From: CAZLMW01 sp964560875
Lineage (GTDB): Bacteria; Myxococcota_A; UBA9042
Direction of reading: 5' to 3'
DNA: 19,512 nucleotides
Assembly: GCA_964560875.1 (NCBI GenBank)
Contig: CAZLMW010000140.1
Coordinates: 1 to 19,512, forward strand
The position numbers and the translations under genes were made by a program. How positions within the stretch are numbered: the first letter of the stretch is position 1; each line of letters begins with the position of its first letter. This document shows positions 1 to 7,687 of this stretch, in pieces. The notes beneath the pieces are model-generated. The model searched no databases, had not been told where the DNA came from, and was given only the letters and a program-made list of their open reading frames with translations.

Positions 1-2
1 CT

Positions 3-78
3 TGGAGCCAACGAGCGGACTTGAACCGCTGACCTGCTGATTACGAATCAGCTGCTCTACCAACTGAGCTACGTTGGC
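3..78 (-). tRNA. tRNA-Thr (anticodon CGU)
   Basis: On the minus strand this folds as a complete cloverleaf. The 7-bp acceptor stem (GCCAACG with CGTTGGC) is perfect, followed by discriminator U and an encoded CCA at positions 3-5. The anticodon stem GCUGA/UCAGC encloses the loop UUCGUAA, so the anticodon is CGU, reading ACG (Thr). The T arm has a 5-bp stem AGCGG/CCGCU around UUCAAGU. It decodes the ACG codon, which is useful in a GC-rich genome; a GGU or UGU isoacceptor must be encoded elsewhere. No other tRNA is visible beside it. Confidence 0.95.
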
Positions 79-114
79 GGGGTTGCCGGTGCTCGACCGG
101 TTGCCGGGTGGCGG

Positions 115-143
115 AATCTAGCCGCAGCCGCAGCGGGGCGCAA
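115..143 (-). promoter_or_regulatory. sigma70-type promoter of the tRNA-Thr gene
   Basis: On the minus strand a -35 hexamer TTGCGC (138-143) is followed by a 17-base spacer and a -10 hexamer TAGATT (115-120). This is optimal spacing, and the match keeps the TTG and TA...T bases that matter most. Transcription would begin near 108, about 30 bases before the mature tRNA. The leader holds a short inverted repeat (CCGGT/ACCGG, 86-100) flanked by two copies of a 9-bp direct repeat (81-89 and 99-107). Assigned by eye only. Confidence 0.55.
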
Positions 144-217
144 GTGCTTTGGCGGGGCTTCAAAAACGGGAACAGACGCGGCATTTGTGGCATTGCTGAG
201 GGAGCGTAGGAGACAAC

Positions 218-1239
218 GTGGGCGGCGACGGCGAGCACACTACTGACGACGAGCCTGGCCGGGGACGACAGGTCATCTGGCGCGCCGTGGGGGCGGCGAC
301 TGGGCTGCTGTTTGCGTTCATGGTCGCGTTCTTCGTCAAAGAGCACCGCGCAACGACCTCGCCAATTCCGACGAAGAGCGCCAGTTCGTCGAAGCGGCCG
401 GTGATGACGGCGCCGGGCACACCTACGAAGGGGCCGGGACCGAATGCGGCCGTTGTGAAGCGCTTGGCGGCTGGCAAAGGCGTCGAGGTCAACGCGGCGA
501 AGCGCATGCTCGGGGACTCCAAGGCGATCGAGGGCGACGACCCGACCGCGACGGCGCCGTGGCGGATCGATGAAAACGATGGGCGCAGCATCGGCACGCC
601 GCAGGACGGTCGGCTGGAAGGTGGCGGGGATGTGGCGGCGCGGCCGGCGCCGGCGATGCGGGTGCTCGACAAGACGCAGCGGCGCGGGTTTACCCACGGT
701 ACGTCGGAGTTGATCGCCTTGCTCGCGGATACGTCGGCGGCGGTTGCGCGCGCTTTTCCGGGGGCGGTTATGGCGATCGGCAACCTGTCACGGCCCGGTG
801 GCGGGGATATCCCGCAGAGTGTCAGCCACAACTCGGGGCGGGATGCGGATATCGCGTTTTATGCGCACGATGATCGCGGCAAGCCGATCACGATCACCGA
901 CATGATGCACTTTGACGACCAGGGGTTTGCGACAGGGCCCGACGGTCGGCGGCTGCGTTTCGATCCGGCCCGCAACTGGACGCTTGTGCACAACCTGCTG
1001 AGTCATCCAGCGGTGGTTGTGCAGTGGATCTTCGTGTCGGCGGCGCTGCGCAACATGCTGCTCGACCACGCGCTGCGGGTGAAAGCGCCGGACCTGGTTC
1101 GTGAGCGGGCGCGCCGTGTGCTGGTGCAGCCGAGCGACTCCAGCCGCCATGACGATCATTTCCACGTGCGGATCGCGTGTCCGAGCGCGGATCGGCCGCA
1201 TTGCATCAACGGCTCGGGTCGGACCAAGCTCGCGCGGGA
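218..1239 (+). CDS. Penicillin-insensitive murein endopeptidase (MepA/M74 type), 3' end lost in an assembly gap
   Basis: Probably a zinc endopeptidase that cuts peptide cross-links in peptidoglycan, acting in the envelope. The GTG start is supported by an AGGAG ribosome site at 208-212. Residues about 20-40 form one hydrophobic segment (signal anchor or uncleaved signal), followed by a low-complexity Pro/Ala/Lys linker to about residue 140. The MepA-like domain follows. It keeps the LAS-family zinc pattern: H204 and D211 in SHNSGRDAD, then H314-F-H316 in HDDHFH. In E. coli MepA the equivalent residues bind the metal. The frame is open to the gap at residue about 340, where proteins of this family normally end soon after the HFH motif. 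The frame happens to stay open across the 100 N into the metalloprotease-like region after the gap, but I treat the two as separate genes. A genuine fusion cannot be excluded. Confidence 0.82.
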
Positions 1240-1339
1240 NNNNNNNNNNNNNNNNNNNNNNNNNNNNNNNNNNNNNNNNNNNNNNNNNNNNNNNNNNNNN
1301 NNNNNNNNNNNNNNNNNNNNNNNNNNNNNNNNNNNNNNN
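1240..1339. other. Assembly gap (100 N)
   Basis: Exactly 100 unknown bases, the usual placeholder for a scaffold join of unknown length. It separates a MepA-type domain from a pappalysin-like domain. The gene end, any start codon, signal peptide and ribosome site of the second gene would lie here. Confidence 0.98.
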
Positions 1340-2590
1340 GTCGCCAAGGACTCGTGGAGCCCGATTATCGACACGAAGGCGCCGCCCAAGGACGTCGGCC
1401 AGGAGATCGCAGAGCCCGACGAAGTGTCAGCCGTCGATGTCGCCCAGCTGCCCAAGCCCGCGACCGTTCCCAGCAACTTGCCACCGGGCGTTGTTGGCAT
1501 CCCGGCAGCGTCGTTGGCGCTCGAAGAAGACGGCAAAACCAAGACCTACGATGTGAACCTGCCCAGCGGCACGGTGAGCTTCCTGGCGGTCGTTCTCGGC
1601 AAACATCCAGGGCATTTCACGATCGCGACGGCGGTGCATTCGATCTCGGGGCTATTGGGCAAGGGCCAGTGCCAACCGCTGTGCCTGTCATGCAAGAACC
1701 GACTGGCAGGGACGGCAGCGAGCGGGGCGGCGCTATTTCCAAGCTCGTCGGGGGTGAAAGTCGTCGGTGGGCCGTGGACGCTAAGCAGCTGCGGCTTTCA
1801 GTGGAAACAAGAGGGCGGCTCCTACTCGGTCCAACCCGTCAAAGACCAGAGCGTCGATACGTGGGTGTTCGCGCGCGTCTCCAAGGACGGCAAGGTGCCG
1901 GCAGCGGCGACCCTGAAAGTGCGTGTCTGGGCGGCCGGCTCGATCAGCGCGGCGGCGTCGCACGACCACCCGGTGACGTCGGTGATGCTCGCGGAGGCGG
2001 CGACGATCCTGCAAAGCGCCGCAATCGACCTGCAGATCCTCGACCGAATCAACGCGCCAAAGGGCTTTGCGACCCTGAACCTACCCGACGGGCTGACCAC
2101 AGACCACTCGAGCAACGCCGATCAGCTCTTCGCCGCCGCAGCCAAGGTCGGCGGCGCCGCGGTCGTGGACATCTTCCTGGTCGATAACATCGTCGGAGCC
2201 AAGGAGAGCGGGGCGGATGTGCTCGGCTGGACCGGCGGCATTCCGGCGGCCGCGTTCTTCCCGGGACGACCGCGCGGCGGCATCGCGATCGCAGCCAAGG
2301 CGTTCAAGGACGGCAAAGTGGCGGGTCGGCAGCTCGCTCACGAGATCGGCCACTATCTCGGCCTGTGGAACACGACAAACGCCGACGGCAACGGCAGCGA
2401 CCCGATCAAGGACACGCCGGTCTGCCCCAAGACCGCCGACAAAGACAACAACGGCATGCTGTCCGCCAAGGAATGCGAGGGATACGACGGCGGCAACGCG
2501 ATGTTCTGGCAACCCGCCGCTGGCAAAGCCATGTTTACGGCCGGCCAGGCGACGATCCTGCGCGGCAACCCGGTGCTGTTCGCGAAATAG
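1340..2590 (+). CDS. Secreted M43 (pappalysin)-like metalloprotease homologue, 5' end lost in an assembly gap
   Basis: 417 residues are visible up to a TAG stop. The first 200 or so are a Pro/Val-rich, beta-type region with a few cysteines (such as CQPLCLSC), consistent with an exported protein. A zinc-protease signature HEIGHYLGLWN lies at 2339-2371. It is followed by a DPIKDTPVC segment and an NAMFW segment, a combination typical of the M43 pappalysin group. Two oddities: the third zinc ligand, normally His (sometimes Asp) in HExxHxxGxxH/D, is Asn here; and a 12-residue loop DKDNNGMLSAKE (2438-2473) fits an EF-hand calcium loop at positions 1, 3, 5, 6 and 12. Activity is therefore uncertain. 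The N-terminus, including any signal or lipobox, is in the gap. The frame is continuous with the MepA-type gene on paper only. The 27 bases to the converging gene hold no convincing terminator. Confidence 0.7.
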   Translation, partial: VAKDSWSPIIDTKAPPKDVGQEIAEPDEVSAVDVAQLPKPATVPSNLPPGVVGIPAASLALEEDGKTKTYDVNLPSGTVSFLAVVLGKHPGHFTIATAVHSISGLLGKGQCQPLCLSCKNRLAGTAASGAALFPSSSGVKVVGGPWTLSSCGFQWKQEGGSYSVQPVKDQSVDTWVFARVSKDGKVPAAATLKVRVWAAGSISAAASHDHPVTSVMLAEAATILQSAAIDLQILDRINAPKGFATLNLPDGLTTDHSSNADQLFAAAAKVGGAAVVDIFLVDNIVGAKESGADVLGWTGGIPAAAFFPGRPRGGIAIAAKAFKDGKVAGRQLAHEIGHYLGLWNTTNADGNGSDPIKDTPVCPKTADKDNNGMLSAKECEGYDGGNAMFWQPAAGKAMFTAGQATILRGNPVLFAK

Positions 2591-2617
2591 TGTGGTCGGC
2601 GTATTGATAAAGGCGGG

Positions 2618-3295
2618 CTATTTGCCCCTGTAGCTGTCGAACAACAGCTCGTCGGGGTCCTGGACGCGAAACGCGAAGTGCCATCCCATCGCGACCAGGC
2701 TGAGGCTACTCGCATAGGCGCCGCCAAACGCCATCAACGTGCTGGCTTCGGTCGGCTCGGAGACGTTGGCGTGAGCGATCCCCATCAAGACCCCCAGGCC
2801 AAGCCCCATCACGCCGAAGAGCAGGCCACCGGTCTGGCGGCGTTCACGCGCGGTCTCGGCGAGGCGGCCCAGGTCGGCATAGCCGGTCAGCGCGGCGTCC
2901 TTCTTTGCGGTGCGGCAAGCGGTTTCAAAGCTGCGCGCGAACTTCTCGGCGTCGGACTCGGCGATAGCGCTGTAGATCGATAGACCCGCGACCAGCCCAG
3001 CGCCCGCGAGCAGGCCAACACCGGCGGCTTCAAGGTCCTCGTCGTCGGTAGCCAGGAAAGCGCCGCCGAGCAGCCCCACCTCGAGGGCTAGAAACCCCGT
3101 TGACCAGGACTCCGCCTCGCGTTGCTGGCGCGCCTTCTTCGACGCGATGGCGAGGTCGCGGCCGATCACCCCGCTGTTGAGTCCGCAGCGGTCGACGAAC
3201 AGGGGCCCGCGCACCTGGGCGGCGGCGGTTTCTGGAAGCATCCCGGCCGCGAGCAGCGCGACAACAGCAAAAGTCTGGATTACGCGATGATACAT
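2618..3295 (-). CDS. Exported small membrane protein of unknown function
   Basis: 225 residues, not recognised. The chosen ATG gives a textbook signal peptide (MYHRVIQTF, a hydrophobic core, then ETAAAQ, predicted cleavage after AAA). The frame stays open further upstream to 3619, but that would run through the divergent CDGSH gene and lacks a signal, so the shorter form is preferred. No strong ribosome site precedes the ATG. The mature part has glycine-rich hydrophobic stretches (about residues 60-105, 155-180 and 190-210) separated by a charged section with two cysteines, and ends in the acidic-aromatic tail DPDELLFDSYRGK. It is probably an envelope membrane protein; no catalytic motif is visible. 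It converges with the metalloprotease-like gene, 27 bases apart. Confidence 0.7.
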   Translation of the reverse strand: MYHRVIQTFAVVALLAAGMLPETAAAQVRGPLFVDRCGLNSGVIGRDLAIASKKARQQREAESWSTGFLALEVGLLGGAFLATDDEDLEAAGVGLLAGAGLVAGLSIYSAIAESDAEKFARSFETACRTAKKDAALTGYADLGRLAETARERRQTGGLLFGVMGLGLGVLMGIAHANVSEPTEASTLMAFGGAYASSLSLVAMGWHFAFRVQDPDELLFDSYRGK

Positions 3296-3394
3296 CGCAG
3301 CGAGATTGCCAATGATGGCCGCGTTCTGCGAGCGCCGGGTTGAAATGCCGGATCGACTGGGCGACAACGGGGCGACCCCGCACTGGAGCGACCG

Positions 3395-3631
3395 ATGAGT
3401 GACCCGATCTGCGCCGAAAAGGCCCCCGCTGTGCTGCAGCTCGAGGCCGGCGAGTACTGGTGGTGCGCTTGCGGCCGTTCCAAGAACCAGCCGTGGTGTG
3501 ACGGTTCGCACGCAGGCACCGGCATCGAGCCCAAGCAGGTCGAGATCACCGAGACCAAGAAGTACGCGCTTTGCCAATGCAAGGTCACGCAGATGTCGCC
3601 GTTTTGCGACGGCTCGCACCGCCGGCTCTAA
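3395..3631 (+). CDS. Twin CDGSH iron-sulfur domain protein
   Basis: A complete 78-residue protein made almost entirely of two CDGSH motifs, each of the form CxCxx(S/T)xxxPxCDGSH. The first uses C24, C26, C35 and H39; the second uses C60, C62, C71 and H75. Each such motif binds a [2Fe-2S] cluster through three Cys and one His. In mitoNEET-type proteins this gives a labile, pH- and redox-sensitive cluster; twin-motif single-chain versions are common in bacteria. A redox or cluster-transfer role is the family expectation, with no partner visible here. The ATG has a TGGAG site at 3384-3388. Just upstream is a small inverted repeat CGGGG-CGA-CCCCG (3368-3380) that could form a hairpin in the leader. 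There is no signal peptide, so it is cytoplasmic. Confidence 0.92.
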   Translation: MSDPICAEKAPAVLQLEAGEYWWCACGRSKNQPWCDGSHAGTGIEPKQVEITETKKYALCQCKVTQMSPFCDGSHRRL

Positions 3632-3682
3632 CCGGTCTCAACCGCAGCTTACGTATCGTCGCTCGACTCACCGGGCGGTTTA

Positions 3683-3782
3683 NNNNNNNNNNNNNNNNNN
3701 NNNNNNNNNNNNNNNNNNNNNNNNNNNNNNNNNNNNNNNNNNNNNNNNNNNNNNNNNNNNNNNNNNNNNNNNNNNNNNNNNN
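3683..3782. other. Assembly gap (100 N)
   Basis: Exactly 100 unknown bases at the 3' end of the large minus-strand membrane-protein gene. If the gap really were 100 bases, the frame would meet TAA at 3680-3682 immediately after it. The true length is unknown, so the C-terminus of that protein is undetermined. Confidence 0.98.
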
Positions 3783-6700
3783 TGTTCAGGGCCTTGTCGC
3801 TCGCGCCAGATCGCCTTGCGCCACGCCAATGCCGCGAACCAGGCGACAAGCGCAAGCAGAGTCGCGACCGGCAGCTGAACAAAGCCGAGGCCGAGCAGCA
3901 GCCAATGGCCCGTGTGAACCGGCAGGTTGGGAATGCGGCCAAGGGCCAGGGCGAGCAGGATGAGCACCGCCACGTGGCTCCAGAAAAGCACCGCAGGACC
4001 CCATTGCGGTCCAAAGCCCCAGAGCAGCCAGCGGTCCTCGCCGCGCCGAATCGTCAAGCGTGCGTTGACCGCTTCGCCACCGAGATCAACGGGCGGCATC
4101 GTCTCGTTGAACGAGCGTTGCCAGGCTTGCTGCCAGCGCAGGTGGAAGTTCTGTTTGCCCGGCTTGAGCGGGAGGCTGACCACGCGACCATCGGGCCGAA
4201 TCGTGCGCTCTTTTTTGTCGATGGTGATGCGCTGTAGCTCGGCGCCTTCGGGCAGGGTGATCTTGCGGAAGCCGCCGCGCGAGGACCGGATTCGCAGGCG
4301 CAGGTTGGCTTCGAGCAGGCGCTTGCCGGGTGTCACCTTGTAGTCGACCCGATCGATGGTCACAGCCTGTCCGGGCGCGCCGTCGGGGCGTATGATGCTG
4401 ATCGCGACCTTCTCGCCGGGCCAGGGCCACCACGCGTAGACCTGTTCGCCGCTTGGGTCTTGCCGCTCGACCGGGGCGACTCCCTTGGCGGCACATCGGA
4501 AGATGGGGCTGCATTGCAGGCGCCAGCGCTCGGTCCACGGGCGTCCGTTGGGGGCCTGCAGGTCGATCGATGGACCCACGGGGAGTTCGGATTCGAGCCG
4601 AACTTCGGAGCGCCCGGTCGGGAACTGCAGCAGCGCGACTTTGCCACCGCCAGCGGCCTCTTCGACCCGCACACCGGCAGCGAGGACGGCTTCACCGGGC
4701 AGCAGTGGCAGCTTCAAGAGCGTCGGTCCGTCGGCGCGGTTGCGTGTCACCGTCGTCTGGACCTGCCACGGCAAACCCAGCAGCAACGTCCTCTGCACGG
4801 TGAACCACGGCGGCAAATCGGCGCCTGCGACCGTGGCAGTGGCCTCTTCAGGAGCATCGGCGGTGCGTTTTCGCGCCAGCTGCAGGGTCGCGTCGGGCAC
4901 ACCGTTGGTCCCGAGCCCGTCGATATGCCAGCCGTGCATCTTCGCGGTGAGGCGGCGCGGTTTGGCGTCCTCGGCGAAGTGCATGGCGATGACATTCCTG
5001 GCCGCGAGGGTGCCGGTGGCGACAACGACGTGACGGCCCGGTCCGAGGCGCACCTGGAGCATTCCATCGTCGGTGCGGCGCAGCTGGCCGGTCGGTTTGC
5101 CGTCGACGGTCACGCGGGTAAATCGCACGGTGCTCAGCGGTCCGGGCAGCGTCCAGGCGGCAAGTCGTTGCGCGTGAACCTCGGCGGTTAGCGCGATGGT
5201 GTTGTCGTGCAGGACCAGCTGCACCGTCGAAGCCACTGTGCAGGGGCCTTCGCAAGCCGTCGACTCGAGCAGGCGCTGCTGCAGCGTGGCGAGCAGCTTG
5301 GCCGCCGGTCCTCCCGGCCCTTTGGGACGCATGTCGTCGAACTTGTTGCGTTTGCCGATGTTGGCGATGTTGGCCGCGTTGAGCTGCTGTTGGACCTGTT
5401 GCTGCAGCTGTTGAATGGGCGGCGCGGCGTTGGACGGCTTGGGTGGCGGCATTCGCGCGGCGGCTGTGTCGGGAGCCAGGAGGCACAGCGCNNNNNNNNN
5501 NNNNNNNNNNNNNNNNNNNNNNNNNNNNNNNNNNNNNNNNNNNNNNNNNNNNNNNNNNNNNNNNNNNNNNNNNNNNNNNNNNNNNNNNNNNCCGGACCAT
5601 CGCAGCGACCAGTTGGACCAGTTCCAGTCGGGCAAGCCGGGCCCTGTCTGCACGACTGCGTTGGGATCGACCTGCTGCAGCTGGTTGACGCGCTGTTGCC
5701 ACGAGCCCTTCTTGCCGCCGCCTTTCATGCGGCGCTTGTACTTCTTGGACGGCGCGCTGCGGCTTGCCAGCGAGACACCATCGTCGAGCACTTCGGCGAC
5801 CGCGGCCGCCTGTTCAGCCTTCTCCTCCATCTCAGCGGCGAATCCTCCGCCCATGCCGTAGCTCTGTTGTTTGACCTGCGGATACATGCCATGGCGCACC
5901 TGGTGGATCGAAAACGGCACCAGCATCAGCACCATCCACAGCAGCGCGCCGCCGCGATACACCCACGCGAGCTTGCGAACGAACCCGGCGGGGAGCACCC
6001 GAACCAGCGCGATCGCCGCCAACAAGTGCAGCCAGACCCAGCGCGGGGCGTCGTCTTCGCCGTGGCAGATCGCCAACCCCAACAACGCAACCAGCGACCA
6101 CCGCCAGCCGAGCAGCTTGCCGGTCCCGAGCGCGACCATCAGCACCAGGAAGAAATCGAACAACGTCCAGCTGCCGATCCACGTGCCCGGAGCTTGGTCG
6201 ACACCGGTCGCCCCGAGCAGCTTCCACCCCGGCGGCAAATGCAGCGTCGTAGCGACCGAGCGCGCGTCGAAATCCCACCCGATCGCGTCAAGTTGCGCCG
6301 CCTCGGGGACGCGCAGGTCCGCGCGGAGGTCGATCTTTCCGGTGCGCAGCTCGACGCCGGTCCGACCGGCAGGTGCGCCCTTGGGTGCCGCCTTGGTGCC
6401 CGGCGGATGGGTGATCAAGACGTCGCTGTAGCGCCCGGCGAGCCGCTGCGAGACACGGCCGAGCTGCCCTTTTCCCGCGTAATCGAGCCGCCAATCGCGG
6501 TGCATGGCCCCGGTGATGCGATCGCGCACCGAAAACGCCGTGCCGTCGAGGTCCAACCACAGCTCGCGCCGCAATTGCAGGCGGTTGGGGGGCGGTTCGG
6601 GTTGGCCGCGACGGGTCTGCTTGAGAACGAGCGACTTGGCGGCGACGGCGATGAACGTGGACCCTTGCCGCCACTGTTTGGGCAGCGATGTGCGTTCGGG

Positions 6701-7645
6701 ATCGACCGGATCGAGGCCGCTGAGTTGGACCGAGCGCTGCTTGGCGTCGGCGACCCACACCCAGACCTCGTGGCTGTCGGCGTCGGCGAGACGAGCGGGG
6801 ACGTTGAGGGACTTGGGGGCGCCGGGATGGACCGCATCGACCGTGATCACGTGGCTGCCAGCGCGCACGTGGACGCGGGCGACTCCGTCACGACCGATCT
6901 GCACGGGGAGCGGGCCGTTGACAGAGACCGGAACGGACCCAGCGACCAGCACATCACCGAGCACGACATCGCGGGCCTTTCCGGCGACCTTGAGCGCAAG
7001 GCGCGTGGCGATTCGCAGCGGCACACCGTCGACGATGCGGCGCTGGACCTCGATGCGGAGCGTGTCCGTGTCGTCGCGTACCTGCTTGCCGCCGCTAAGC
7101 CACAGCCGCCCTTGTTCGCGACGCGGAGCCTGGATCGGCTGCCCATCCCGGGTCACCGAGAGCACGGCGACGTCGGTTGGTAGCGCCACAACTTCGGGTG
7201 GTCGGCTCCAGTGCAGGCGACCTGTCAGGCGCGTGTGTCCGGCGGCCACCGTCACGAAGGGCTGGCCGTCGCTCGTGGTCTTGACGGTCACGGCGGTCTC
7301 GCCCGCGCGGACCTCTTGCGGCCACAAGCGCGCGTCGCCGGGCAGGTCGACGTCACCGGGCCGGTCGCGCCATACGTGGAGCGAAAACGTCGCGCCGGTC
7401 TTGCCGAGCTCGAGCGTCAATGCGCCCGGCCACGCGCAATGGCGATCGTCACCATCGGCCGTGCAGCGGTCGTCGAGATGATCGTGGAGCACCCAGGGCA
7501 CCCAAGGCTTGAGCGCGTCGGGAACCGCTGGAGCGTCCGCAGCGACGGCAGCGCCCGAGAATCCGGCAAAACAGCAGACAACGGCACAAAAGAGCCCGAA
7601 AACCCGGGCCCTGTGATGGGTCACCCTGCAAAAAGCCTCGTGCAT
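3783..7645 (-). CDS. Very large exported multi-pass membrane protein, function unknown; internal gap and missing C-terminus
   Basis: At least about 1285 residues. The ATG has a strong GGAGG site 5 bases upstream (7651-7655) and begins a signal peptide (hydrophobic core, then GAAVAADAP, cleavage near residue 36). Residues about 40-485 are mostly beta-strand-like and predicted periplasmic. Four hydrophobic segments follow at about 488-580, with a conserved-looking WTLFDFFLVLMVALG stretch. Next is a coiled, Lys/Gly-rich segment (about 590-670) rich in GGG and KK. After the 5492-5591 gap the text resumes at the end of another hydrophobic stretch (ALCLLAP). A Gln-rich linker and a second large beta-type region follow, then two closing membrane segments (VLFWSHVAVLILLALALG and the WLLLGLGFVQLP region). 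The C-terminus is lost in the next gap. From memory, proteins with this layout occur in other proteobacterial groups without known function. It starts 42 bases after alaS and is probably co-transcribed. Confidence 0.75.
5492..5591. other. Assembly gap (100 N)
   Basis: Exactly 100 unknown bases inside the large minus-strand membrane-protein gene. The reading frame on both sides agrees if the gap is 100 bases or differs by a multiple of three. About 33 missing residues would suit the rest of a transmembrane segment between NWSLRWS and ALCLLAP. Confidence 0.98.
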
Positions 7646-7687
7646 GTGACCCTCCGTGCGCCTGTTTCCGCTATCGCGGTGCGCAGC

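Noticed and set aside
41..831. Minus-strand frames over the MepA gene and tRNA
   Set aside because: Arg/Pro/Ser-rich shadow translations overlapping a tRNA and a recognisable MepA domain.
2591..2640. GGGC...GCCC hairpin between the convergent genes at the left
   Set aside because: A 4-bp stem without a T-tract, expected by chance at this GC content.
2618..3619. Longer 333-residue version of the small membrane protein
   Set aside because: It would overlap the twin-CDGSH gene almost entirely, and the added residues hide a normal signal peptide inside the chain.
5207..7183. Open frame of 658 codons on the plus strand
   Set aside because: Antisense to the large membrane protein; crosses an N gap and has Arg/Gln/Pro-rich shadow composition.
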